A stretch of 64,000 nucleotides of DNA from Sphingosinicella microcystinivorans. GTDB taxonomy: Bacteria; Pseudomonadota; Alphaproteobacteria; Sphingomonadales; Sphingomonadaceae. Shown here one piece after another: positions 41,337 through 50,151 of this stretch. The DNA lies in the NCBI RefSeq assembly GCF_027941835.1, contig NZ_CP116005.1, forward strand, positions 1,255,501 to 1,319,500, given 5' to 3'. The notes below the pieces were generated by a model. That model did no database searches, was not told the DNA's origin, and worked only from the letters and a program-made list of their open reading frames with translations. The translations under genes and the position numbers were made by a program. Numbering within the stretch: position 1 is the stretch's first letter; each line of letters opens with the position of its first letter.

Positions 41337-43325
41337 TTGCGCGGAGGCCGAATCCTTTGGAGTCAGATCGCCGTAGTCTTCACCATCGTCTTGGTGATGA
41401 CGTGGGCGGCGACGCAATGGGTAGCGTTTCGTCTCGGCTTCCAGCCCCAGCTTGGCAATCCGTGGTTCGAGCTGGTTGGCCTGCCGGTCTATTATCCGCC
41501 GGCCTTCTTTTGGTGGTGGTTTTCGTTCGACGCCTACGCGCCCGCGATCTTCGTCGAGGGCGGCATCATCGCCGTATCGGGCGGTTTCCTCGCCATCGCC
41601 GCCGCCATCCTCATGTCGATCATCCGGGCACGGGAGGCGCGCAACGTCGCCACCTATGGTTCGGCGCGATGGGCAGAGGATAGGGAAATCCGCACCGCCG
41701 GCCTGCTCGGTCCCGATGGCGTCCTGCTCGGCCGATACAACCGGGACTACCTGCGCCATGACGGCCCGGAGCATGTCCTATGCTTCGCCCCGACGCGTAG
41801 CGGCAAAGGCGTCGGGCTGGTGGTGCCGACGCTGCTGACATGGTCCGCATCCGCCATCGTTCACGACATAAAAGGCGAGAACTGGACGCTGACAGCGGGC
41901 TTCCGCGCGAAGCATGGCCGCGTGCTGCTGTTCGATCCGACCAACGCCAGATCGTCGGCCTACAACCCGCTGCTGGAGGTCCGGCAAGGGGAATGGGAAG
42001 TCCGCGACGTGCAGAATATCGCGGATATTCTGGTCGATCCCGAAGGCAGCTTGGACAAAAGGAACCATTGGGAAAAGACCAGTCATTCGCTGCTGGTCGG
42101 CGCGATCCTGCATATCCTCTATGCGGAGAAGGACAAGACCTTGGCGGGCGTTGCCAACTTCCTGTCCGATCCGCGTCGCCCGGTCGAGGCGACCTTGCGC
42201 GCCATGATGGATACGCCGCATCTCGGCGAGGCTGGCGTTCATCCCGTCATCGCGTCGTCGGCCCGCGAGCTGCTGAACAAGAGCGAGAACGAGCGCAGCG
42301 GCGTCCTTTCCACAGCCATGTCATTTCTCGGCCTCTACCGCGATCCCGTGGTGGCGCAGGTGACGGCACGATGCGACTGGCGCATTGCCGATCTGGTCGG
42401 CAGCCGCCGGCCCGTCACGCTCTATCTGGTCGTGCCGCCGTCCGACATAAACCGCACCAAGCCGCTTATCCGCCTGATCCTCAACCAGATCGGCAGGCGG
42501 TTGACCGAGGAACTGACCACCTCCGGCAAGCGCCATCGCCTGCTGTTGATGCTGGACGAGTTTCCGGCGCTCGGCCGGCTCGACTTCTTTGAATCGGCGC
42601 TCGCCTTCATGGCGGGGTATGGAATCAAAGGCTTCCTGATCGCGCAGAGCCTCAACCAGATCGAGCGCGCCTATGGGCCGAACAACGCCATCCTCGACAA
42701 CTGCCACGTCCGCGTCAGCTTCGCCACGAACGACGAGCGGACGGCCAAGCGGGTGAGCGACGCACTTGGCACCGCGACCGAGTTGCGCGATTCCACCAAC
42801 TACGCCGGCCATCGCCTTGCACCGTGGTTAGGTCACTTGATGGTTTCACGGCAGGAGACGGCTCGGCCGCTGCTCACGCCGGGCGAGATCATGCAGCTTC
42901 CGCCAACCGACGAAATCGTCATGGTCGCGGGCACGCCGCCGATCCGCGCAACCAAGGCCCGCTATTTCGAGGACGCGCGGTTTCAGGAACGCATCCTGAC
43001 CCCGCCCGATCTGGTCGCCGCTCCGCTGGCGCCCAGCCCATCCGCCGATGACTGGTCCGGCCGTGTGGTCGCGGCGGGAAGCCGTTCCGCAACGGTCGCC
43101 GCAGATGCGACCGAGGGCGATCCGGCCAACGCCGGCATCCGCCGCGAGCCGGAATTGCCCGAGCATGAGGAAATCGTCACCCCGCCGCCATCCCCCGAAC
43201 AGGAGTTCGACATTCTGGACGACGAGCCGGATGTTGACGCGGCCAAGGCCCGCACTATCCGCCAGCGCATGAGGATGGTGGCGCGGCAGGTGGCGATGAA
43301 CCCCGATGATGGAATCGAGCTTTGA
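41337..43325 (+). CDS. traG: Type IV coupling protein TraG (VirD4 family)
   Basis: The protein has 662 residues from a TTG start; the opening RGGRILWSQIAVVFTIV matches family starts. Two N-terminal membrane segments precede the ATPase, with Walker A in CFAPTRSGKGVGLVVPTLL and Walker B in LLMLDEFPALG. It brings the relaxase-DNA complex to the T4SS. The C-terminal 60 residues are acidic and variable. It lies between the fabF-hxlR cargo and copG. Confidence 0.95.
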   Translation: MRGGRILWSQIAVVFTIVLVMTWAATQWVAFRLGFQPQLGNPWFELVGLPVYYPPAFFWWWFSFDAYAPAIFVEGGIIAVSGGFLAIAAAILMSIIRAREARNVATYGSARWAEDREIRTAGLLGPDGVLLGRYNRDYLRHDGPEHVLCFAPTRSGKGVGLVVPTLLTWSASAIVHDIKGENWTLTAGFRAKHGRVLLFDPTNARSSAYNPLLEVRQGEWEVRDVQNIADILVDPEGSLDKRNHWEKTSHSLLVGAILHILYAEKDKTLAGVANFLSDPRRPVEATLRAMMDTPHLGEAGVHPVIASSARELLNKSENERSGVLSTAMSFLGLYRDPVVAQVTARCDWRIADLVGSRRPVTLYLVVPPSDINRTKPLIRLILNQIGRRLTEELTTSGKRHRLLLMLDEFPALGRLDFFESALAFMAGYGIKGFLIAQSLNQIERAYGPNNAILDNCHVRVSFATNDERTAKRVSDALGTATELRDSTNYAGHRLAPWLGHLMVSRQETARPLLTPGEIMQLPPTDEIVMVAGTPPIRATKARYFEDARFQERILTPPDLVAAPLAPSPSADDWSGRVVAAGSRSATVAADATEGDPANAGIRREPELPEHEEIVTPPPSPEQEFDILDDEPDVDAAKARTIRQRMRMVARQVAMNPDDGIEL

Positions 43326-43335
43326 GGACACGCCT

Positions 43336-43809
43336 ATGACCACACGCACCCGCCTGAATCTCTATTTCGACCCAGCGCTCATCCCGCAGATCGAGGCGAT
43401 GGCGCTGCGCCGCTCGGCGGCGCTGCGCCGCAATGTCTCGAAATCCGCCATCGTGGAGGCGGCGGTCATGTCCTACCTGTCCGGCGATGCCGACGACCAG
43501 CTTGAAGCCGCCATGTCTCGCCGCTTGGATAAACTCGGCCGCCAGATCGACACGCTCGACCTAGATCTCGCCGTCCTCGGCGAGACGGTCGCGCAGTTCA
43601 TCCATTTCTGGATGACCATCACGCCGCCGCTTTCAGGAGCCGCGCAATCTGCTGCCCGCGCGAAAGGTGCGGAACGGTTTGAAGGATTCATGCAGAATCT
43701 CGGCCGGCGTCTGGCGACGGGCGACAGGTTCTTGAAGGAGATTACGAGAGATGTTGGGCCTGAAGAAGGTCTTCCGGGGTTGAACAATCATCCAACGCAG
43801 GAGCGCTGA
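43336..43809 (+). CDS. CopG family ribbon-helix-helix protein with variant C-terminus
   Basis: The ATG at 43336 gives 157 residues. The N-terminal RHH domain is MTTRTRLNLYFDPALIPQIEA. The C-terminal NLGRRLATGDRFLKEITRDV matches a duplicate at 44715, but then ends GLPGLNNHPTQER instead of the acidic tail found there. It is a standard backbone gene between traG and trbB. The variant tail supports insertion of cargo at its 3' end. Confidence 0.85.
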   Translation: MTTRTRLNLYFDPALIPQIEAMALRRSAALRRNVSKSAIVEAAVMSYLSGDADDQLEAAMSRRLDKLGRQIDTLDLDLAVLGETVAQFIHFWMTITPPLSGAAQSAARAKGAERFEGFMQNLGRRLATGDRFLKEITRDVGPEEGLPGLNNHPTQER

Positions 43810-43885
43810 TGAAGATTATTGCACCGACTATAGTCGCTATGCGCGGCGCTAGGTTCGCCTACTTCTCTCCGTCAACGCATCAATG

Positions 43886-44650
43886 TTATCTAGAGCTTCC
43901 GAATTGCTGAACTACCTCTCCGGTTATCCACGCGCTATCAGGCATCAGATCAAAGTGATTTCGCCCAGGGCGTTCGAGATACCGTGCTGATGGGAAATGT
44001 GCGACGGCGGCGGCTGTTGCATTCCGAAAAAAGCACTTTTCGCCTGCATAAAGTAAAACTGGCGCAGTGAACGACTCAGAAGCCGCACCCAAGGGCGGCC
44101 ATTCAGCTTCAGCGGTGCGTAATGCATGAAGTGCGTTGGTGTTGACGCGAGCAAGACGGGTGGCCATGCCGTCCGGCACATCGAACATTTGCATCCAAAC
44201 AGCAAGCCAAGCTTGTGCTCCACTGGAAAATGTTTCGGCAACCATATCTGTCGCCAAATCGACTTCAGAGTGAAGCTCGAACCCCCCAAGAATCAATCCT
44301 CGATAAGCCTCTGGATTTTGAACGGCGGCAGCGAGCGCTATTTTTGCGCCGAGCGAGTATCCCCAGACTAATGGATTTACTAGATCTAGGGTGTTGATTA
44401 CCGTTTCAATGTCAGAAGCCATTTTGGGCAATGCGTAAGAGGACGAATTCGTGGGGCATGTGCTTAGCCCGTGCCCGCGAGGTTCGACACATACGACATG
44501 AAATTCCTTAGCCAATCCTGAGATGTAGCCAAGTTCTAACCAGTCCTCACAGGTCATGCTGATGCCAAAGATCAGGACAAGAGGCAGGTTCGTTTCATCA
44601 CCAAACGTCTCATACCTCACGAGAACGTCGTCATTTTTAACATAGGGCAT
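43886..44650 (-). CDS. Alpha/beta hydrolase, cargo gene
   Basis: The ATG at 44650 gives 254 residues. The nucleophile elbow is S99 in VWGYSLGAK, the histidine is H232 in GRNHFDL and the oxyanion region is FGISMTCEDW. The usual acid position after strand 7 (GExD) reads GEKC, so the acid is unclear; E204 or another residue may serve. It is low GC, inserted between copG and trbB and flanked by a copG tail. With floR and tetA(G) aboard, an antibiotic-hydrolysing esterase of the EstT/EstX sort is possible, but not shown. Confidence 0.8.
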   Translation of the reverse strand: MPYVKNDDVLVRYETFGDETNLPLVLIFGISMTCEDWLELGYISGLAKEFHVVCVEPRGHGLSTCPTNSSSYALPKMASDIETVINTLDLVNPLVWGYSLGAKIALAAAVQNPEAYRGLILGGFELHSEVDLATDMVAETFSSGAQAWLAVWMQMFDVPDGMATRLARVNTNALHALRTAEAEWPPLGAASESFTAPVLLYAGEKCFFRNATAAAVAHFPSARYLERPGRNHFDLMPDSAWITGEVVQQFGSSR

Positions 44651-44714
44651 GACCATCAATAACGTGCGACAAGCCTGATCGCAACTTCGGTAGCAAAAAG
44701 GAGAGGTGGAAAGG

Positions 44715-44840
44715 CAGCAGAATCTCGGCCGGCGTCTGGCGACCGGCGACAGGTTCCTCAAAGAGCTGTCGCGCGACCTCGACTCACTTCCCGACGATCC
44801 GTTGCCGGACGAATCCGAGAGCAACGGCGATCAAGAATAA
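44715..44840 (+). pseudogene. copG 3'-end fragment
   Basis: In frame with a stop at 44838-44840, this encodes QNLGRRLATGDRFLKELSRDLDS followed by an acidic tail, the usual end of ICE CopG proteins. About 48 bases match 43693-43740 almost exactly. It lies directly beyond the hydrolase gene. The start of the copG gene is missing, so it is a leftover tail. Confidence 0.85.
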
Positions 44841-44848
44841 GTATTCGG

Positions 44849-44870
44849 ACCCGTCCTATTTACCGCCGAT
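44849..44870 (+). repeat. 22-bp repeat before trbB, copy 2
   Basis: Matches 41217-41238 with one difference. It starts 8 bases after the copG fragment and 117 bases upstream of the trbB... start; see the traG copy. Bases 44871-44986 otherwise show no gene. Confidence 0.6.
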
Positions 44871-44986
44871 GGCCGCCGATTGCCGCCGCCGCTTAGATAC
44901 TTGTTGAACCGGCCCAATTCCGGGCTTTCTTAATCGACCCCGATCCGGGGACCGCCTGTTGCGCCCCGCCAGAAGCCGGGGCCGAC

Positions 44987-45982
44987 ATGACCACCAACCA
45001 CCACAGACAGGAAGCGATCCAGCGCGGCGCGCGCATGTTGCGCACCGCGCTCGGCCCCGCCATTGCCCGGCTGCTCGAAGACCCGGCCGTGGTCGAGGTG
45101 ATGCTGAACCCGGATGGTCGCCTTTGGGTGGACCGGCTATCCGAAGGGCTTTCCGACACGGGCGAACGCCTGTCCGCCGCCGATGGCGAACGCATCGTTC
45201 GGCTAGTCGCGCATCATGTCGGCGCGGAGGTTCATGCCCGCAGCCCCCGCGTCTCGGCCGAACTGCCCGAGAGCGGGGAGCGGTTCGAGGGCCTTTTGCC
45301 GCCCGTGGTCGCCGCGCCGGCCTTCGCCATCCGTAAACCTGCCGTCGCGGTGTTCACGCTCGACGACTATGTGGCCGCCGGCATCATGTCTGCCGATCAG
45401 GCGGAAACGCTGCGCGAAGCCGTCGCATCCCGCGCCAATATCTTGGTGGCGGGCGGCACTTCCACCGGCAAGACCACGCTCACCAATGCCCTTTTGGCGG
45501 AGGTCGCCAAGGGCGCGGATCGTGTCGTCATCATCGAAGACACCCGCGAGCTGCAATGTGCCGCGCCCAATCTGGTGGCGCTGCGCACCAAGGATGGCGT
45601 CGCCAGCCTGTCGGACCTTGTGCGGTCCTCGCTGCGCCTGCGCCCCGACCGCATCCCGATTGGGGAGGTGCGCGGATCGGAAGCCCTCGACCTGCTCAAA
45701 GCATGGGGCACGGGCCATCCCGGCGGGATCGGCACCATTCACGCCGGCACCGGCATCGGCGCGCTTCGTCGCCTTGAACAGCTCATCCAAGAGGCTGTCG
45801 TCACGGTCCCGCGTGCGCTGATCGCCGAGACTATCGACCTTGTTGCCGTCCTTTCCGGGCGCGGTTCCGCGCGCCGGCTGGCCGAGCTTGCCCGCGTCGA
45901 GGGGCTGGGGCCGGACGGCGACTACCGCATCACGCATCCCATCCCTTCGGCAATCCCCACCAGCACAGGAGAATCTTCATGA
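44987..45982 (+). CDS. trbB: T4SS ATPase TrbB (VirB11 family)
   Basis: The protein has 331 residues. Walker A is in [17 protein letters not shown], the Asp box in [10 protein letters not shown] and Walker B in [18 protein letters not shown]. TrbB forms a hexameric ATPase ring that powers the mating channel. It opens the trb operon; trbC overlaps by 4 nt. Confidence 0.95.
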   Translation: MTTNHHRQEAIQRGARMLRTALGPAIARLLEDPAVVEVMLNPDGRLWVDRLSEGLSDTGERLSAADGERIVRLVAHHVGAEVHARSPRVSAELPESGERFEGLLPPVVAAPAFAIRKPAVAVFTLDDYVAAGIMSADQAETLREAVASRANILVAGGTSTGKTTLTNALLAEVAKGADRVVIIEDTRELQCAAPNLVALRTKDGVASLSDLVRSSLRLRPDRIPIGEVRGSEALDLLKAWGTGHPGGIGTIHAGTGIGALRRLEQLIQEAVVTVPRALIAETIDLVAVLSGRGSARRLAELARVEGLGPDGDYRITHPIPSAIPTSTGESS

Positions 45983-46311
45983 TCCGCACCCTTACGCGCG
46001 GCTATCGCTTCGCCGCGACCGCCGCATCTGCCCTTGTCATCAGCCTCATGCTCGCCCCGGCCGCCCATGCGTCCGGTTCGTCGATGCCGTGGGAACAGCC
46101 CTTGCAGCAAATCCTCCAGTCCATCGAGGGGCCGGTCGCCAAGATCATCGCCGTCATCATCATCATCGTGACGGGCCTGACCCTCGCGTTCGGCGATACC
46201 AGCGGCGGCTTCCGTCGCCTGATCCAGATCGTTTTCGGCCTGTCCATCGCGTTCGCCGCATCGAGCTTCTTCCTGTCTTTCTTCTCGTTCGGCGGCGGGG
46301 CGCTCGTTTGA
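45979..46311 (+). CDS. trbC: Conjugal pilin TrbC (VirB2 family)
   Basis: The protein has 110 residues. A signal peptide (about 1-30, ending near AAHASG) precedes two hydrophobic segments (ILQSIEGPVAKIIAVIIIIV and IVFGLSIAFAASSFFLSF). The mature subunit is expected to be cut and cyclised by TraF (30302). It overlaps trbD by one base. Confidence 0.93.
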   Translation: MIRTLTRGYRFAATAASALVISLMLAPAAHASGSSMPWEQPLQQILQSIEGPVAKIIAVIIIIVTGLTLAFGDTSGGFRRLIQIVFGLSIAFAASSFFLSFFSFGGGALV

Positions 46312-46592
46312 TGGCGGGCGGCCTCGAACAGCTCGACGCGGTGCCGGGCTTCACGGTCCCGGTCCATCGGGCGCTGACCGAGCATATTTTGCTCGGCGGC
46401 GCACCGCGCTCCATCGCCATCATGAACGGAACGCTGGCCGGAGCCGTGGGCCTCGGTTTGCGCCTCTGGCTGGTCGGCATCGCCATTTGGGCAATCGGCC
46501 ATTTCGCAGCCGTATGGGCGGCGAAGCGCGATCCCCAATTCGTCGAGGTCGGGCGTAGGCATCTGCGCATCCCCGGCCATCTGGCGGTGTGA
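46311..46592 (+). CDS. trbD: Mating channel protein TrbD (VirB3 family)
   Basis: The protein has 93 residues and opens with GFTVPVHRALTEHILLGGAPR, the VirB3/TrbD signature, followed by one or two membrane segments. It is a small inner-membrane part of the channel. Start overlaps the trbC stop by one base; trbE follows after 10 bases. Confidence 0.92.
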   Translation: MAGGLEQLDAVPGFTVPVHRALTEHILLGGAPRSIAIMNGTLAGAVGLGLRLWLVGIAIWAIGHFAAVWAAKRDPQFVEVGRRHLRIPGHLAV

Positions 46593-46602
46593 GGGCGCGG
46601 CC

Positions 46603-49095
46603 ATGATGAACCTTGCCGAATACCGCAGCACCGCCACCCGACTCGCCGACTATCTGCCATGGGCCGCACTGGTCGGCTCCGGCGTCGTCTTGAACAAGGA
46701 CGGCAGTTTTCAGAGGACCGCGAAGTTTCGCGGTCCCGATCTGGATTCCGCCGTCGCGGCCGAGCTGGTCGCCGTCGCCGGCCGCATCAACAACGCCGTG
46801 CGCCGTCTCGGCTCCGGCTGGAGCATCTTCGTCGAGGCACAGCGCAGCGAGGCGGCGACCTATCCCGACAGCACCTTTCCCGATGCGGCGTCGGCGCTGG
46901 TCGATGCCGAGCGCAAAGCCGGGTTCGAGGAAGCAGGCACGCATTTCGTGTCGGGCTATTTCCTCACCTTCCTCTGGCTGCCCCCGGCCGAGGAAGCCGC
47001 CCGCGCCGAAACATGGCTCTATGAGGGCCGCGAGAAAACCGGCGTGGACCCGTGGGAGCTGATGCGCGGCTTCATCGACCGCACCGACCGCGTGCTGGCT
47101 TTGCTCGACGGCTTCATGCCCGAGTGCCGTTGGATGGATGATGGCGCGACGCTGACCTATCTCCACTCCACCATCTCGACCAACCGGCATCGCGTGCGCG
47201 TGCCCGAGGTGCCCATGCACCTCGATGCGCTGCTCGCCGACCAGCCCTTGACCGGCGGGCTGGAGCCGCGCCTTGGGACCAAGCATCTGCGCGTGCTGAC
47301 CATCGTGGGATTCCCGACCGCGACGACGCCGGGCCTGCTCGACGAAATGAACCGCCTGCCGTTCCCCTACAGGTGGAGCACGCGCGCGATCCTGCTCGAC
47401 AAGACCGATGCGACGCGGCTGCTGACCCGCATCCGCCGCCAATGGTTTGCGAAGCGCAAGAGCATCGCCGCGATCTTGAAAGAGGTGATGACCAACGAGG
47501 CGTCCGCGCTGGTGGACACCGACGCGGCCAACAAGGCGCTCGACGCCGACATGGCCTTGCAGGAACTCGGCGCGGACGTGGCGGGCATGGCCTATGTCAC
47601 GGCCACCGTCACCGTATGGGATGCCGACCCGCGCCTAGCCGACGAGAAGCTGCGCCTGGTCGAGAAGATCGTTCAGGGGCGCGACTTCACCGCCATGCCC
47701 GAGAGCGTCAACGCGGTTGACGCATGGCTCGGCAGCCTGCCCGGACACGCCTACGCCAATGTCCGCCAGCCGCCCATCAGCACATTGAATCTCGCCCACA
47801 TGATCCCGCTGTCGGCGGTGTGGGCGGGGCCGGAACGGGACGAGCATTTCGGTGCGCCCCCTCTGCTCTTTGGAAAGACCGAAGGCTCAACCCCGTTCCG
47901 GTTGTCTTTGCATGTCGGCGACGTAGGGCACACCCTTGTCGTCGGCCCCACGGGCGCGGGCAAGAGCGTGCTGCTCGCCCTTATGGCCTTGCAGTTCCGG
48001 CGCTACGCCGGATCGCAGGTCTTCGCCTTCGACTTCGGCGGCAGCATCCGCGCCGCCGCGCTCGCCATGGGCGGCGACTGGCACGACCTTGGTGGCGGGC
48101 TGACAGAAGGGGCCGAGGCGTCCGTCTCGCTCCAGCCGCTCGCCCGCATCCACGACACCTATGAACGCGCATGGGCGGCGGACTGGATCGCCGCCATCCT
48201 CATGCGGGAAGGCATCGCCATCACGCCCGAGGTCAAAGAGTATCTTTGGACGGCGCTGACTTCGCTGGCCTCGGCCCCGGTCGAGGAACGCACCATCACC
48301 GGCCTTGCGGTGCTGCTGCAATCCAACGATCTGAAACAGGCGCTCCGGCCGTTCTGCGTCGGCGGTGCCTATGGCCGGCTGCTCGACGCCGAAGCCGAAC
48401 ATCTCGGCTCGGCGGATGTGCAGGCGTTCGAGATCGAGGGCCTTGTCGGGACTGGAGCGGCCCCGGCCGTGCTGTCCTACCTGTTCCACCGCATCGGCGA
48501 CCGGCTCGACGGGCGGCCGACGCTTCTCATCATAGATGAAGGCTGGCTTGCGCTGGACGACGAGGGTTTCGCCGGCCAGCTCCGCGAATGGCTGAAAACG
48601 CTCCGCAAAAAGAACGCCAGCGTCATCTTCGCCACGCAAAGCCTGTCCGACATTGACGGCAGCAACATCGCGCCCGCGATCATCGAGAGCTGCCCGACGC
48701 GGCTTCTGCTGCCGAACGAGCGCGCCATCGAGCCGCAGATTACCGAGATTTACCGGCGTTTCGGGTTGAATGACCGGCAGATCGAAATCCTCGCACGGGC
48801 CACGCCCAAGCGCGACTACTACTGCCAGTCGAGGCGCGGCAATCGCCTGTTCGAGCTTGGCCTGTCCGAAATCGGCCTCGCGCTCTGCGCCGCATCCGCC
48901 AAATCCGACCAGACGCTCATTGCGCAGATCGTCGCCGAACACGGCCGCGACGGCTTCCTCGCCGCATGGCTACGCGCGCGCGGCGTCGAGTGGGCGGCCG
49001 ACCTGATCCCCAACCTCACCAATCTTGCCGACCGGCCGGAATCCGCCGCGCCGGCCCGGCTCGATACCCACCCCACACAGGAGATTCTTCCATGA
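46603..49095 (+). CDS. trbE: T4SS ATPase TrbE (VirB4 family)
   Basis: The protein has 830 residues, normal for TrbE. Walker A is GPTGAGKSVLLALM and Walker B is LLIIDEGWLALDD, with the C-terminal RRFGLNDRQIEIL block. It energises pilus assembly and substrate transfer. The start at ATGATGAAC (46603) follows a ribosome site. The last four bases overlap trbJ. Confidence 0.96.
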   Translation: MMNLAEYRSTATRLADYLPWAALVGSGVVLNKDGSFQRTAKFRGPDLDSAVAAELVAVAGRINNAVRRLGSGWSIFVEAQRSEAATYPDSTFPDAASALVDAERKAGFEEAGTHFVSGYFLTFLWLPPAEEAARAETWLYEGREKTGVDPWELMRGFIDRTDRVLALLDGFMPECRWMDDGATLTYLHSTISTNRHRVRVPEVPMHLDALLADQPLTGGLEPRLGTKHLRVLTIVGFPTATTPGLLDEMNRLPFPYRWSTRAILLDKTDATRLLTRIRRQWFAKRKSIAAILKEVMTNEASALVDTDAANKALDADMALQELGADVAGMAYVTATVTVWDADPRLADEKLRLVEKIVQGRDFTAMPESVNAVDAWLGSLPGHAYANVRQPPISTLNLAHMIPLSAVWAGPERDEHFGAPPLLFGKTEGSTPFRLSLHVGDVGHTLVVGPTGAGKSVLLALMALQFRRYAGSQVFAFDFGGSIRAAALAMGGDWHDLGGGLTEGAEASVSLQPLARIHDTYERAWAADWIAAILMREGIAITPEVKEYLWTALTSLASAPVEERTITGLAVLLQSNDLKQALRPFCVGGAYGRLLDAEAEHLGSADVQAFEIEGLVGTGAAPAVLSYLFHRIGDRLDGRPTLLIIDEGWLALDDEGFAGQLREWLKTLRKKNASVIFATQSLSDIDGSNIAPAIIESCPTRLLLPNERAIEPQITEIYRRFGLNDRQIEILARATPKRDYYCQSRRGNRLFELGLSEIGLALCAASAKSDQTLIAQIVAEHGRDGFLAAWLRARGVEWAADLIPNLTNLADRPESAAPARLDTHPTQEILP

Positions 49096-49868
49096 CCTAT
49101 CCCAAGTTTGTCGGGGCTTCGGCCCTCGCGCTGGCGCTCGCAGTGCCCGTCGCGCTGTCGCCCATGCTGGCAAGCCCGGCCCATGCACAATTCGGTTTCG
49201 GCCGGATCGTCTATGACCCGACCAACTATGCGCAAAACCTGCTTACGGCCGCGCGCACGCTGGAGCAGATCAACAACCAGATCACCAGCCTCCAGAACGA
49301 GGCGCAGATGCTCATCAATCAGGCCCGCAATCTGGCGAGCCTGCCATATTCCTCGCTCCAGCAGCTCCAGCAGAACGTGAGCCGGACGCAGCAGCTTCTT
49401 AGCCAAGCGCAGAACATCGCGTTCGAGGTCGGGCAGATCGACCAAGCGTTTCAACAGCAATACGGCAACGTCTCGCTTTCGACGACCGACGCCCAGCTTG
49501 TCGCCGATGCGCGCAGCCGGTGGGAGAACACGGTCGGCAGCTTGCAGGACGCCATGCGCGTGCAGGCGGGAGCGGTCGGCAATATCGACAGCAACCGCGC
49601 CGAAATGGCCGCGCTGGTCGGCCAGAGCCAAGGCGCGACCGGCGCGCTGCAAGCCACGCAGGCCGGCAACCAGCTTCTCGCGCTCCAGTCGCAGCAGCTT
49701 TCCGACCTGATCGCGGTCATCTCGGCGAACGGCCGCGCCGACGCGCTGACCGAAGCCGAGCGCGCGACCGCCGCCGAACAGGGCCGCATCCAGCGCGAGC
49801 GTTTCCTGACGCCCGGCAGCGGCTATCAGCCGGGTAACGCGCAGATGTTCAACAACGGCAACAACTGA
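49092..49868 (+). CDS. trbJ: Conjugal transfer protein TrbJ (VirB5 family)
   Basis: The protein has 258 residues with a signal peptide (cleavage near SPAHAQF). A long helical region (about 55-215, TLEQINNQITSLQNEAQML, QQLQQNVSRTQQLL) fits the VirB5/TrbJ coiled coil, which sits at the pilus tip. It overlaps trbE by 4 nt. Confidence 0.94.
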   Translation: MTYPKFVGASALALALAVPVALSPMLASPAHAQFGFGRIVYDPTNYAQNLLTAARTLEQINNQITSLQNEAQMLINQARNLASLPYSSLQQLQQNVSRTQQLLSQAQNIAFEVGQIDQAFQQQYGNVSLSTTDAQLVADARSRWENTVGSLQDAMRVQAGAVGNIDSNRAEMAALVGQSQGATGALQATQAGNQLLALQSQQLSDLIAVISANGRADALTEAERATAAEQGRIQRERFLTPGSGYQPGNAQMFNNGNN

Positions 49869-49882
49869 CCGGGAGGCTCGCC

Positions 49883-50149
49883 ATGGACGGCAAGATGCTG
49901 GTCCGGCTCGGGGCCGTGGTGTTCGTTGCGATTGCCTTGACAGTGACCGCAATCGACATGACGCGGAAGGACGAGCCTTCCGCGTCACGGCCGGCATCGG
50001 CCCTCCAGCCCCCGGCCGATCCCCTGCGCGAAACCCTGCGCCGTTGCCAGCAGCTCGGCGAGGCGGCGGCGAGCGACACCGACTGCCTCGCCGCATGGGC
50101 TGAATCCCGCGACCGCTTCCTCGGCCGTGACCGCAGCGAGGCGCGCTGA
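49883..50149 (+). CDS. trbK: TrbK-like entry exclusion protein
   Basis: The protein has 88 residues. One membrane segment (about 7-24, LVRLGAVVFVAIALTVTAI) precedes a C-terminal LRRCQQLGEAAASDTDCLAAWAESRDRFLG block with two conserved cysteines, typical of TrbK-alt proteins of these ICEs. Its place between trbJ and trbL matches RP4 trbK. It would stop transfer into cells already carrying the element. Confidence 0.78.
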   Translation: MDGKMLVRLGAVVFVAIALTVTAIDMTRKDEPSASRPASALQPPADPLRETLRRCQQLGEAAASDTDCLAAWAESRDRFLGRDRSEAR

Positions 50150-50151
50150 CC

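Noticed and set aside
44651..44824. A 58-residue N-terminal extension of the hydrolase
   Set aside because: It is the antisense of the copG tail fragment; the hydrolase proper starts at MPYVKNDD.
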